From: Caviibacter sp963550915
GTDB taxonomy: Bacteria; Fusobacteriota; Fusobacteriia; Fusobacteriales; Leptotrichiaceae
Direction: 5' to 3'
NCBI GenBank assembly: GCA_963550915.1
Contig: CAUVEB010000002.1
Location: 94,824 to 158,823, forward strand
Length of the DNA: 64,000 nt
Within the stretch, counting starts at the first letter, position 1, and each line of letters starts with the position of its first letter. The notes under the pieces were generated by a model. The model worked only from the letters and a program-made list of their open reading frames with translations. It made no database searches and was not told the origin of the DNA. Made by a program: the position numbers and the translations under genes. Of the stretch, positions 17,181-25,826 are shown piece by piece.

Positions 17181-17936
17181 TTATATCTTAAACTTCCATT
17201 TTATACTATTTAAACTCTTTTTATCCGGCATGAAATAATAGACTCCGTTTTTCTTTTCTCCCTTTCCATTTATGGTGTATTGTGTTATAAAATTATGATT
17301 TAAAAGAACTAACATACTAGGTATAGCCTTTATTGGATTATATCTAATATCAAGACTTTTATACACTTTATACCCTAATATTGGATTTAGAAGTATTTTC
17401 TTTACTATCTGCTTTAATACTTGTCTTTGTCTTTCATCTCTTTTAAAAGCTCCGTCTGTCTTTCTATGTCTTACATATGCAAGTGCCATTTCTCCTTTTA
17501 AATTATATATCTTTCCTTTTTCAAAACTAAAATTGTTTTGTGTAAAAGTGTTATTGGCTACAATATCGACTCCGCCTATCATATTTGTAATATTAGTTAT
17601 ATCTTTAAACTTAAATACAACATGATAGTTAATTTTTGTAGATAAAAGTTTTGATACTGTTGTTATACTACATTTTGTTCCTCCATAAGCAAATGCATGA
17701 TTTATTTTATCATACTTTTTCTTACAAGGTATGTATGTATAAGTATCACGTGGTACTGATAATACTTTTACTTTAAATAGTAGTGGTACTACCTTAACTA
17801 AGATTATACCGTCACTTCTTGATCCTTTTATATTATCTCTTGCATCTGAACCTAAAATTAAAATATTATATGGTAAAAATAGCCATATAACAAATAATAA
17901 AGCTAAAATTTTAAGAACTTTTTTTCTATCATACAT
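17181..17936 (-). CDS. LytR-CpsA-Psr (LCP) family protein
   Basis: A 251-residue protein with one N-terminal membrane helix (about residues 8-28) and an extracytoplasmic LCP domain. Family motifs: GSDARDNIKGSRSDGIILV, LSVPRDTYTYI, INHAFAYGG, GGVDIV, and AYVRHRKTDGAFKRDERQRQ with the Arg/Asp residues that bind polyprenyl pyrophosphate. LCP enzymes move lipid-linked glycopolymers to peptidoglycan or proteins. Such a role in a Gram-negative envelope is less well charted. AGGTGAG lies before the ATG. It follows the coaE terminator with no clear promoter in the 20-base gap. Confidence 0.88.
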   Translation of the reverse strand: MYDRKKVLKILALLFVIWLFLPYNILILGSDARDNIKGSRSDGIILVKVVPLLFKVKVLSVPRDTYTYIPCKKKYDKINHAFAYGGTKCSITTVSKLLSTKINYHVVFKFKDITNITNMIGGVDIVANNTFTQNNFSFEKGKIYNLKGEMALAYVRHRKTDGAFKRDERQRQVLKQIVKKILLNPILGYKVYKSLDIRYNPIKAIPSMLVLLNHNFITQYTINGKGEKKNGVYYFMPDKKSLNSIKWKFKI

Positions 17937-17949
17937 TTAACTCACCTAT

Positions 17950-17978
17950 TAATAAAAAGGTCGGATATTATCCAACCT
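17950..17978 (-). terminator. Intrinsic terminator overlapping the coaE stop
   Basis: Minus strand: AGGTTGGAT, three-base loop, ATCCGACCT with one G-U pair, followed by TTTTTATT. The left arm includes the coaE stop codon. This ends the priA-to-coaE operon. Confidence 0.85.
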
Positions 17979-18555
17979 AATCTTTTATTATTGCATCCAT
18001 TATTCTTTTCGTATTTTCTATTAGACTTTTTATATCTTTTTCATTTTCAATTATATACTTAGTCTTTTTTCTTTTTTCATCAATATCCATTTGTGTTGAT
18101 ATAAGTTTTTTGGCATGTTCTTTATCGATATTATTTCTTTTCATAATTCTTTCACATTGTAAATCTTTATTTGTATAAACTACTATTATTTTATCAAAAT
18201 ATTTTTCAAGATTTAACTCAAATAATAAAGGAACTTCAATTATTAATATTTCTTCTTTGTTATTATTAATAATGTTTATCATTTCTTCTATTATTTTGCC
18301 ATGAACTATATTATTTAATATTTCTAATTTTTTCTTATCATTAAAAACTATACTAGATAATTTTTTTCTATCAACCTTGTTATTTATTACAACATCAGCT
18401 GATATCATACTTGCTATTTTACTTCTTATATCATCATAATTTAATACTTCATGCGAAATATCATCCATATTAACAGTTTTGTATGACAAATCTTTTAATA
18501 TTTCTAAAACCTTTGATTTGCCTACAGCTATACTTCCTGTAAGACCTATAATCAT
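17977..18555 (-). CDS. coaE: Dephospho-CoA kinase
   Basis: Last step of coenzyme A synthesis: ATP-dependent phosphorylation of the 3'-hydroxyl of dephospho-CoA. The 192-residue P-loop kinase starts MIIGLTGSIAVGKSKV with Walker A at residues 7-14 (GSIAVGKS); the family form is GxxGxGKS, so the middle Gly is replaced by Ala. LLFELNLEKYFDKIIVVYT and the lid Arg residues follow. The ATG overlaps the stop of the IS200-like gene as ATGA, so its translation is coupled to that gene. Confidence 0.93.
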   Translation of the reverse strand: MIIGLTGSIAVGKSKVLEILKDLSYKTVNMDDISHEVLNYDDIRSKIASMISADVVINNKVDRKKLSSIVFNDKKKLEILNNIVHGKIIEEMINIINNNKEEILIIEVPLLFELNLEKYFDKIIVVYTNKDLQCERIMKRNNIDKEHAKKLISTQMDIDEKRKKTKYIIENEKDIKSLIENTKRIMDAIIKD

Positions 18556-18986
18556 GCTAAACAGCTTTCTTGGTGTTCATGGTGTATTTCATCACATTTA
18601 ATATACTCATCAATATAGTGTAGTACCATATCTTTTGAGCTTACACCTGAAGTCATAAGGAAATAGCTACCTTCCCACATTGCACTACCTTTTAATATAT
18701 CTCTTACCACTTCATAGTTGTTTTTTATTTTTCTACTACTAGCACTTTTAAAAGCATTTATAAACTTATATAAGTTTGTAGTAGGATATGCTTCAAATTT
18801 AAAATGCATATGATCTTTTTCATAGTGCACATCATTTAAACTTACCTGATAAGTTCCAGATATATTTTTAAAAATTTCTATACCAAAATTTGCAATTTCA
18901 TCTGTAAATATTGGAGCTTTATTTTTACTTACTAACACCAATTCGTAATGCAGTGAAAATGTTGAATGATTATATTCTTTTATCAT
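18552..18986 (-). CDS. IS200/IS605-type Y1 transposase-like protein, apparently resident in the operon
   Basis: A 144-residue protein with the complete Y1-transposase layout: the HUH motif as HMH at residues 59-61 and the catalytic-position Tyr at 124 in VLHYIDEYIK, after the MWEGSYFLMTSGV stretch typical of TnpA. These enzymes nick and join single-stranded DNA. It does not look like a mobile copy. It sits 23 bases after apt and overlaps coaE by four bases, leaving no room for the left and right end hairpins of an IS. It has its own ribosome site (GAGAGGA). I infer a domesticated, RAYT-like protein; activity not provable here. Confidence 0.8.
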   Translation of the reverse strand: MIKEYNHSTFSLHYELVLVSKNKAPIFTDEIANFGIEIFKNISGTYQVSLNDVHYEKDHMHFKFEAYPTTNLYKFINAFKSASSRKIKNNYEVVRDILKGSAMWEGSYFLMTSGVSSKDMVLHYIDEYIKCDEIHHEHQESCLA

Positions 18987-19009
18987 TAAAAATCCTCTCT
19001 AAGTATATA

Positions 19010-19540
19010 TTAATATGTCAATATTGAGTATACATCGTGTCCTTTTAATAAATCTCTTCCTTTTAATTCTTCAAGTTCAATTAAAAAGGCTAATTCATAA
19101 ACTTTAGCACCTAAACTTTCAACAAGTTTAACCATAGCTTGTGCTGTTCCACCTGTTGCTAGTAAGTCATCTACTATAAGGACTTTAGCACCATTACCAA
19201 ATGCATCTTCATGCACTTCTATTGAGTTTGTACCATATTCTAATGAATAGTCAGCTCTTACAGTCTTAGCCGGTAATTTACCAACTTTTCTTGCTGGAAC
19301 AAATCCTGCACCTATATTATATGCAATTGCTGCTCCAAATATGAATCCTCTTGCATCTGCACCTAATACATAGTCTATACCTTTATCCTTATATCTATTA
19401 GTAAAATCTTCGATAATTAATCTTAAGCCTTCTTTATCTTTAAGTGCTGTTGTGATGTCTCTAAATAATATGCCTTTTTCTGGAAAATCTGGAATAGTTC
19501 TTATTAAACTATTTACTTTCTCTGCATCTAATTTATTCAT
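19010..19540 (-). CDS. apt: Adenine phosphoribosyltransferase
   Basis: Purine salvage: adenine plus PRPP to AMP. The 176-residue product starts with the Apt N-terminal IRTIPDFPEKGILFRDITT and has the PRPP-binding motif VLIVDDLLATGGTA near residue 122. Its ATG overlaps the upstream corC-like stop (ATGA). Full length for the family. Confidence 0.96.
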   Translation of the reverse strand: MNKLDAEKVNSLIRTIPDFPEKGILFRDITTALKDKEGLRLIIEDFTNRYKDKGIDYVLGADARGFIFGAAIAYNIGAGFVPARKVGKLPAKTVRADYSLEYGTNSIEVHEDAFGNGAKVLIVDDLLATGGTAQAMVKLVESLGAKVYELAFLIELEELKGRDLLKGHDVYSILTY

Positions 19541-20577
19541 TCTTTACTTCCTCCCACATCTAGCAAAATTATCTTCAATTTTACTATTTTTTTATTTTCT
19601 ACTTCTATTACTTTTATAATATATTTTTCTTCGTTTATTTGGTCGTTGTCTACTGCGACCTTACCTAATTTATATTGTACAAATCCTGATATAGTGTCGT
19701 ATTCTTCTGAAAGCGGAATATCAATTTCTAGCTCTTCATCAACTTCTTCAACTGATGTTTCACCCATAACTTCATAGATATTATCACTTAGTTTTATAAT
19801 ATTATCTACTTCGCTATCATACTCATCTCTAATTTCTCCAACTATCTCTTCTAAAATATCTTCAATAGTTATTATTCCTGATGTGCCACCATATTCATCA
19901 ATGATAACAGCCATGTGGCTTTGTTTTGCTTTAAATTCTTCTAGCATTTTTTCTATAGTTTTTGTTTCAGGTACATATACTGCTTGTCTTGCAAGTTCTT
20001 TTATCTTCATATCATTTTTTGAAGTTAAAATATCTTTTATGTATAAAATACCTTTAATATTATCTACACTACCGTCATAAACCGGTATTCTTGAAAAACC
20101 TTGTTCAACTATTTCATCTAAATGTTCTCCAATGCTATCTTCCATATTAAGTGCAAATATTGATGTTCTAGGTGTCATTATTTCTTTTACAGTTGTTGTA
20201 TTAAACTCATTTTCTTCTATTTGCTCTTCTACCACTTTATCTTCTTCTTGTTTTTCGTTTTTGAATATAAGGTGTATAAGATAGTATAATGGATACACTA
20301 TATATGATGATATAACAGATATTTTAATTATAAGTTCTTTTATGCTTTCGTTTGTTATCTTAATACTTTTACCAGCATAATGCATTAATAAAAGTATTAT
20401 AAATATTATAACTAAATTAATATTTAATCTTTTTAAAAGTATTATAGCTGATACTACATATATGTATTTATATATCATTAACATATCTTCTATTGTTTCA
20501 TCTAAATATTTTATTGATATATTTAGTGTGAATAATAATATTAAAATTACAAATAAGAGGGCAATTTCCCCATTCAT
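19537..20577 (-). CDS. CBS-domain membrane protein of the CorC/HlyC (CNNM-like) family
   Basis: A 346-residue protein with three to four hydrophobic segments in residues 1-110, a highly acidic linker, a tandem CBS pair (about 130-255; TVKEIMTPRT and IDEYGGTSGIITIEDILEEI are diagnostic), and a C-terminal CorC/HlyC transporter-associated domain. Relatives take part in Mg2+/Co2+ export. The membrane part is shorter than, and not obviously, a DUF21 domain. I choose ATG 20577 (MNGEIAL), because the TTG at 20586 touches the GGAG site. Co-transcribed with folD and apt. Confidence 0.85.
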   Translation of the reverse strand: MNGEIALLFVILILLFTLNISIKYLDETIEDMLMIYKYIYVVSAIILLKRLNINLVIIFIILLLMHYAGKSIKITNESIKELIIKISVISSYIVYPLYYLIHLIFKNEKQEEDKVVEEQIEENEFNTTTVKEIMTPRTSIFALNMEDSIGEHLDEIVEQGFSRIPVYDGSVDNIKGILYIKDILTSKNDMKIKELARQAVYVPETKTIEKMLEEFKAKQSHMAVIIDEYGGTSGIITIEDILEEIVGEIRDEYDSEVDNIIKLSDNIYEVMGETSVEEVDEELEIDIPLSEEYDTISGFVQYKLGKVAVDNDQINEEKYIIKVIEVENKKIVKLKIILLDVGGSKE

Positions 20578-20612
20578 TAAAATCAAGCTCCTTTTATATT
20601 AAGAATTTTGCA

Positions 20613-21482
20613 CTATATATTACTATATTTATCAATACTTGTCAATTTACTAATGATAATATTCTCCATAAGGCAGGCAATGGTCATAGGACCTACACCC
20701 CCTGGTACAGGAGTTATAAATGAAACTTCATTTTTATTAATTACCTTATCAAAATCTACATCTCCATATAGTTTACCGTCAACTCTATTAATACCTACGT
20801 CTATAATAGTTGCTCCTTTTTTTAGATATTTTTCATCTATTAAGTGCTTAACTCCAACGGCTACCACTACTATATCAGCGTGTTCTAGTTTTTTATCTAG
20901 ATCCTTTGTCTTTGTGTGGCATACTTGAACAGTTGCAGATAAATTTATTAGCATATTAGCTAAAGGCTTACCTACTATATTGCTTCTACCAACTATTACA
21001 GTATTAGCTCCTTGTATAGGTATATTATATTCTTCTAGTAATTTTACTATACCTGATGCTGTACAAGGTTTAAATCCATTAATATTTAAAAGTAAATTAC
21101 CCATACTTTTTGCAGTTAAACCGTCAACATCTTTTTTAGGATCAATTTTTTCAATAATTTCTACACTATTTAAATGTTTAGGTAGTGGCATTTGAACCAA
21201 TATACCATTTATATTATCATCTTTATTAAGCATTTCAATTTTAGAAATTACTTGCTCTTTTGTGCTGTCTTCTGGCATTTCAATAGTTATAGTTTTAATA
21301 CCAAGTTTTGAACATGCTATTTCCTTATTTTTTACATATACTTTTGATGCCTTGTCATTACCTACTAATATTACAGCAAGACCTGCTGGCGTTCCGCATT
21401 TTTCTATTATTTCATCGTGCTTACTTTTTAAGTCACTTAGCATTTTTTGTGATACATATTTCCCGTCAATAATATTAGTCAT
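20613..21482 (-). CDS. folD: Bifunctional methylenetetrahydrofolate dehydrogenase/cyclohydrolase FolD
   Basis: Interconverts 5,10-methylene-, methenyl- and 10-formyl-tetrahydrofolate. At 289 residues it is full length. Motifs: VYVKNKEIACSKLGI with the catalytic Lys region, DGILVQMPLPKH, VDGLTAKSMG, GRSNIVGKPLANML (NADP loop), and the C-terminal ITPVPGGVGPMTIACLMENI. It overlaps rex by eight bases. Upstream fmt consumes the 10-formyl-THF that FolD makes, so the order has a metabolic logic. Confidence 0.97.
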   Translation of the reverse strand: MTNIIDGKYVSQKMLSDLKSKHDEIIEKCGTPAGLAVILVGNDKASKVYVKNKEIACSKLGIKTITIEMPEDSTKEQVISKIEMLNKDDNINGILVQMPLPKHLNSVEIIEKIDPKKDVDGLTAKSMGNLLLNINGFKPCTASGIVKLLEEYNIPIQGANTVIVGRSNIVGKPLANMLINLSATVQVCHTKTKDLDKKLEHADIVVVAVGVKHLIDEKYLKKGATIIDVGINRVDGKLYGDVDFDKVINKNEVSFITPVPGGVGPMTIACLMENIIISKLTSIDKYSNI

Positions 21483-22161
21483 TATTTACTCCATTACTCC
21501 ATATTGATATGTGATTTTTCCAAAAATTTAACTCTTGAAGTTTTGCAGATAAATCAGCATTAATTACCACAACATTATCCGGTACATCTAATTTATATGC
21601 AGTTAAATTTAGTATCGATTTTACTCCATTTTTAATTAATAAATCTGTAACTGACTGTGCTTCTTCTTGTATAACAGAAAGTATTACTTGTTCTACCTTA
21701 TTTTCTTTTATGAAATGTTCTAAATTATCTACTGAATCTATCACTATATTTAAAGCTTCTATCTTATTACCTATTTTTCTTTTATCTTTATCAAAAACCC
21801 CTATAATTTTAAAGCTTTTACCCAGTACATCTATATTATTACTAATCATTGAACCCATTTTACCATGTCCTATTAAAACAAGCTTATTTGTAACATCAAT
21901 TCCTAGTATGTGTTCTATAATGTCAATTAATCTATCAATATTATACCCTTTACCTCTTACACCAAAGCCACCAAAAGTTGCAAAGTCTTTTCTTACTTGT
22001 GCTGATGTACTTTTCATCTTTTTAGCAAGTTCAATAGAATTAATATTTTCTTTTTCTTTTTTCACTTCTTTTAGTATGCTTAAATATTGTGTAAGTCTTA
22101 CTACTACTATATTTGATATATCATTTAACATATAGCTCTTATTTAATCCGTCTTTATTCAT
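21475..22161 (-). CDS. rex: Redox-sensing transcriptional repressor Rex
   Basis: A 228-residue NADH/NAD+-responsive repressor that usually controls fermentation genes. It has an N-terminal winged helix (RLTQYLSILKEV, STSAQVRKDFATFGGFGVRGKGY) and a Rossmann domain starting KLVLIGHGKMGSMI. I place the start at ATG 22161 (MNKDGLNK): AGGAG at 22171-22175 is nine bases upstream, whereas the ATG at 22170 touches it. The start overlaps the fmt end by eight bases. I found no TTGTGA-type Rex operator in the upstream regions inspected. Confidence 0.95.
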   Translation of the reverse strand: MNKDGLNKSYMLNDISNIVVVRLTQYLSILKEVKKEKENINSIELAKKMKSTSAQVRKDFATFGGFGVRGKGYNIDRLIDIIEHILGIDVTNKLVLIGHGKMGSMISNNIDVLGKSFKIIGVFDKDKRKIGNKIEALNIVIDSVDNLEHFIKENKVEQVILSVIQEEAQSVTDLLIKNGVKSILNLTAYKLDVPDNVVVINADLSAKLQELNFWKNHISIWSNGVNND

Positions 22162-23086
22162 AAATAACATCTCCTAAAAGTAATTTTCTGCCGTTTACTA
22201 TATCTGTACCACCCATTACTTTTTTACCTTCAAATTTAGCACTTGTTATTAAAATGCTACCATTTTTACAACTGATAATAGGCCCTTTTTTTGTGAGCTC
22301 TACAACAGTTCCAAATGGTTTTTGGTAATCCTTATCAATCTTTTCTACCTTATATATTTTTATATTCTCACCATTTTTTATAGTGTAAGCACAAGGATTT
22401 GGACTAAGACCTCTAACAAGATTAAAGATTTCAACATTAGTCTTACTAAAATCTATTTTCATTTCTTCTTTTTTTATAGGTTTTACAAGTGTTGCAAGGC
22501 TATCATCTTGTTTTGTAGCAACATATGTTTTATCAATTAATGTAGGTACAACATGTGATAATGCATCACTTCCAAGTTTTGCAAGTCTTTCTGTAAGTGT
22601 TCCTAAATCATCTTCTTCTGTTATATCTGTTGTAATTATCTTTAATACATCACCTGTATCAAGTCCTTCGTTTATAAACATAATACTAACACCTGTTTTA
22701 TCATCTCCATTTATAAGGGCACTATGTATAGGAGATGCTCCCCTATATTTAGGCAATATTGAAGAATGAACATTAATTATACCAAGTTTTGGTAAATCAA
22801 TGATATTTTTAGGTATTATCTTACCATATGCAACAACAACAATTAAGTCTGGATCTATTTCTTTTAGCTTATTATACACACTTTCATCTTTTAAGCTACT
22901 TGGTTGTATATAGCTAATTTCATTTTCTAAGGCAAACTCTTTAACAGATGATAATACTATTTTTTTACCCCTTGCATTAATTTTATCTTCTTTTGTAACT
23001 ATTAATTGTAGATCTGTATTTTCATATATCCACTTTAGACTTGGCAATGCAAAATCCGGAGTCCCCATAAATACACTTTTTATCAT
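22154..23086 (-). CDS. fmt: Methionyl-tRNA formyltransferase
   Basis: Formylates initiator Met-tRNA using 10-formyl-THF. The 310-residue product shows MGTPDFALPSL at the start, the catalytic-site GIINVHSSILPKYRGASPIH near residue 105-125, GVSIMFINEGLDTGDVL, and a C-terminal tRNA-binding OB domain. It follows def in the classic def-fmt pair (spacing eight bases). Confidence 0.97.
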   Translation of the reverse strand: MIKSVFMGTPDFALPSLKWIYENTDLQLIVTKEDKINARGKKIVLSSVKEFALENEISYIQPSSLKDESVYNKLKEIDPDLIVVVAYGKIIPKNIIDLPKLGIINVHSSILPKYRGASPIHSALINGDDKTGVSIMFINEGLDTGDVLKIITTDITEEDDLGTLTERLAKLGSDALSHVVPTLIDKTYVATKQDDSLATLVKPIKKEEMKIDFSKTNVEIFNLVRGLSPNPCAYTIKNGENIKIYKVEKIDKDYQKPFGTVVELTKKGPIISCKNGSILITSAKFEGKKVMGGTDIVNGRKLLLGDVIYE

Positions 23087-23094
23087 ATTAGCTC

Positions 23095-23604
23095 CTAGTC
23101 AAATTTTCTTGGTTCGCTATATTTTTTTATTATTTCTAATTTTTTTCTGATTAAGTTCTTGTTTACTGGTGTTAAACGATCTATATACATCATTCCATTT
23201 ATATGGTCTGTTTCGTGTTGAAAAGCTTTTGCCCATAATCCTTGCATTTCTTCAACAACTTCTTCTGCGTATTCATTTAAGTATTTAACCTTTATCTTAT
23301 CTGGTCTTGATACCTTTTTAAATATACCTGGTATTGATAAACAACCCTCATCAGTACTAACATTATCTGCTAATATTTCTAATATTTCAGGGTTTATACA
23401 TTTTTTAACTATTCCGTCTATTTCCATAACAAAATATCTTCTATCGATATTAACTTGTGTTGAAGCTAATCCTACACCATTTGCAAGACGCATAGTCTTA
23501 ACCATTTCATCTAAAGTTTTTCTTAGCTCATCATTTATTTCTTCTTTTTCTAAAGCTCTTGTCATAGTTCTTAAAATTTTTGCTCCATATACTTGTATAT
23601 CCAT
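23095..23604 (-). CDS. def: Peptide deformylase
   Basis: Removes the formyl group from nascent proteins. The 169-residue metalloenzyme has all three motifs: GVGLASTQ, EGCLSIPG (metal Cys) and QHETDHINGMMYID (HExDH, two metal His and the catalytic Glu). It lies between priA and fmt in a tight operon. Confidence 0.97.
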   Translation of the reverse strand: MDIQVYGAKILRTMTRALEKEEINDELRKTLDEMVKTMRLANGVGLASTQVNIDRRYFVMEIDGIVKKCINPEILEILADNVSTDEGCLSIPGIFKKVSRPDKIKVKYLNEYAEEVVEEMQGLWAKAFQHETDHINGMMYIDRLTPVNKNLIRKKLEIIKKYSEPRKFD

Positions 23605-23618
23605 TTATCTCTCCTTCT

Positions 23619-25541
23619 TTAAAACATTGAATTAGAATCAACATCTACTAATACTCTTATTGTACCATAATTTATCTTTTCTATTATCTGTTTTAATATT
23701 TTTTTTACTTTTTTTTCATTTTCTCTATTTAATATTATATTTATTATTTTTCTATATCTTCTACTTATCTTGTATATCCCAGCATTTGATGGTGTATAAA
23801 CTGTAGCAAGATTTGATATATATTTATTTATAATGATATATAAATCATTTGATGATTTTTGTAGTTTTTCTTCATCTGTACCAGTTAACACTATCTTTAT
23901 ATGCTTTGAATATGGTGGATAATTTAATATTTTTCTAAAATTCATTTGATCTTCGTATATTTTCTCATAATCATTATTTACAATAGAAGATATTAAACTT
24001 GAATCAGGATTTAAGCTTTGTATTAAAACTTCTCCTTTTTTCTCACTTCTTCCTGCTCTTCCTGCAACCTGCGTTATTAACTGATATGTCTTTTCACTTG
24101 ACTTATAATCCGGTATAATATTTATTCCTTCTGCATTTATTACACACACTAAAGTTACATTTGGAAAATGAAAACCTTTTGCAACTATTTGTGTTCCTAT
24201 TAATATATTATATTTACCCTCTAAAAATTCATTGTATGCAGTATTTAGTTTTTTGTTTGTATTCATTGTATCAGAATCCATACGAAGAATTTTTTCACTA
24301 TCAAACATTTCACAAAGCTTATCTTCTAGTTTTTCAGTTCCCATTCCAAGCTTTATTATCTTATCACTACCACAGTATTTACAAACACTATTATACTTAT
24401 ACTTTGTTTCACACTGATTACATTTTAATACATTTGATTTATATAAGCTTAGTTTTGTAGAACATTTTTCACATTCAAAAGTACGATTACAACTATCACA
24501 TTTTACTATTATTGAATGTGCTTTTCTATTTAGTAGTATTATTACTTGCTCTTTGTTTTCAATTTTTTCGTTTATTTTCTCTATTAATGTTTTAGTTAAA
24601 AGTTCTCTTTCATCATTTAAGTCAACAATTTCATATCTTGGCATACTATAGTTATTATATCTATTTTCAAGCCTATGCTCAACTATATGACCTTGTTTTA
24701 CTTGGTAATAAGTTTCAAAAGAGGGTGTTGCACTTCCTAGTATAAGTTTTGCATTTTCAATCATCGCTCTTTTTATTGCTACATTTTTTACATGATATCT
24801 AGGTGCATCTTCTTGCTTATATGAACTTTCATGTTCCTCGTCTATAATAATATAACCTAGATTTTTAACATTGCAAAATAGGGCTGATCTTGTACCTAAA
24901 ACAACCTTTTTCTCACCACTTTCAAGCTCTTTATAATATGTTTTTTTCTTGTTTTCAGTAAGTTTACTATGCCATAAAGCAACTTTACTTCCAAAAAAAC
25001 TTTCAAGCTTTGATATTAACTGTGGTGTTAATGTAATTTCAGGAACTAGTATTATGCTTGACTTATCTTGTTCTAAAGCTTTTTTAATAAGTCTAATATA
25101 CACATGGGTCTTACCAGAACCTGTTACACCATAAATAAGGTGTATATTTTTAGAAGAATTTTCAATATCATTTGCTATTTTTTCTTGCTCAGCACTTAAA
25201 GCTGGTATTTCGCTTACTGCACTAATCTTCTTTGATTTTCTGCTATTTACTTCTATCTTAGGTTCTAATATTAATGGCAATAAATGACCATATGGTTCTA
25301 TATAGTAGTCATGCATCCAAGTTATTAGTTTAAAAAGAGAATTATCAAGTTTTTTATCTAAAACTTTTACTATTTCTTTTATTTCATATTTAGTATTTGT
25401 AAGTTCTTGTTTTTCAACTACTACACCAATAACTTCCTTATTTCTAAAATTAACAACACAAAAAGTTCCAAGCTCTATATCTTGATGATAAGAGTATGTA
25501 AATAACATATTCTGTTTATCAATTTGTATATTAAAATACAT
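23619..25541 (-). CDS. priA: Primosomal protein N' (replication restart helicase PriA)
   Basis: Restarts collapsed replication forks. Residues 1-95 form a shortened 3'-DNA-binding domain. The helicase follows, with YGVTGSGKTHVYIRL (Walker A) near residue 140 and IIIDEEHESSYKQ (motif II, DEEH). A Zn-binding insertion with paired Cys (CDSCNRTFECEKCSTKL and CNQCETKY...CKYCGSDK) lies near 345-390, and QVAGRAGRSEKKGEVLIQ near 495. At 640 residues it is shorter than the usual 730-800, mainly at the N-terminus. It heads the operon priA-def-fmt-rex-folD-corC-apt-tnpA-coaE. Confidence 0.95.
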   Translation of the reverse strand: MYFNIQIDKQNMLFTYSYHQDIELGTFCVVNFRNKEVIGVVVEKQELTNTKYEIKEIVKVLDKKLDNSLFKLITWMHDYYIEPYGHLLPLILEPKIEVNSRKSKKISAVSEIPALSAEQEKIANDIENSSKNIHLIYGVTGSGKTHVYIRLIKKALEQDKSSIILVPEITLTPQLISKLESFFGSKVALWHSKLTENKKKTYYKELESGEKKVVLGTRSALFCNVKNLGYIIIDEEHESSYKQEDAPRYHVKNVAIKRAMIENAKLILGSATPSFETYYQVKQGHIVEHRLENRYNNYSMPRYEIVDLNDERELLTKTLIEKINEKIENKEQVIILLNRKAHSIIVKCDSCNRTFECEKCSTKLSLYKSNVLKCNQCETKYKYNSVCKYCGSDKIIKLGMGTEKLEDKLCEMFDSEKILRMDSDTMNTNKKLNTAYNEFLEGKYNILIGTQIVAKGFHFPNVTLVCVINAEGINIIPDYKSSEKTYQLITQVAGRAGRSEKKGEVLIQSLNPDSSLISSIVNNDYEKIYEDQMNFRKILNYPPYSKHIKIVLTGTDEEKLQKSSNDLYIIINKYISNLATVYTPSNAGIYKISRRYRKIINIILNRENEKKVKKILKQIIEKINYGTIRVLVDVDSNSMF

Positions 25542-25577
25542 ATTTATCCCTTATTTTTATATATTTTCTACCTTTTT

Positions 25578-25586
25578 ATTATACCA
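25578..25586 (-). promoter_or_regulatory. priA operon promoter, extended -10
   Basis: Minus strand TGGTATAAT: perfect -10 at 25578-25583 with a TG extension, about 37 bases before the priA ATG. The -35 region (TTTATA at 25601-25606, spacer 17) is poor. Confidence 0.6.
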
Positions 25587-25657
25587 TATGTAATTTTTTT
25601 TATAAAGTCATTTTAATTTTTTACCCATATATCTTTAACTTAGTTACATAACAGTTT

Positions 25658-25687
25658 TTGTCTATGTATTCTAATTTTTAGTACAAT
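25658..25687 (+). promoter_or_regulatory. Candidate promoter of the second autotransporter
   Basis: TTGTCT (25658-25663), 18-base spacer, TACAAT (25682-25687). It would give a leader of about 130 bases before the adhesin ATG at 25827. Divergent from the priA promoter. Confidence 0.5.
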
Positions 25688-25719
25688 CAAAAAATCAAGT
25701 TTCTATTTATTCAATAAAA

Positions 25720-25800
25720 ATGAGGATAAAATGATATTCACTCCTTGCTTTATATCTTTTTTAAGGTATCCTCATAGAAATTTATGCAATCGCTTGCATA
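25720..25800 (+). promoter_or_regulatory. Structured 5' leader of the second autotransporter
   Basis: Two inverted repeats lie between the candidate promoter and the start codon. ATGAGGATA (25720-25728) pairs with TATCCTCAT (25767-25775) across 38 bases. TATGCAA-TCGC-TTGCATA (25783-25800) forms a compact 7-bp hairpin 12 bases before the GGGGG ribosome site. Neither is followed by a U-run, so they are not terminators. A role in mRNA stability or translation control is inference. Confidence 0.5.
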
Positions 25801-25826
25801 TCAAATTAAATATTGGGGGTATTGAT

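Noticed and set aside
18540..19010. A complete IS200 element
   Set aside because: No end hairpins or flanking non-coding sequence; neighbours are joined by a 23-base gap and a four-base overlap.
25815..25819. GGGGG before the second adhesin as another phase-variation tract
   Set aside because: Five G is too short to slip often, and it serves as the ribosome site rather than a promoter spacer.
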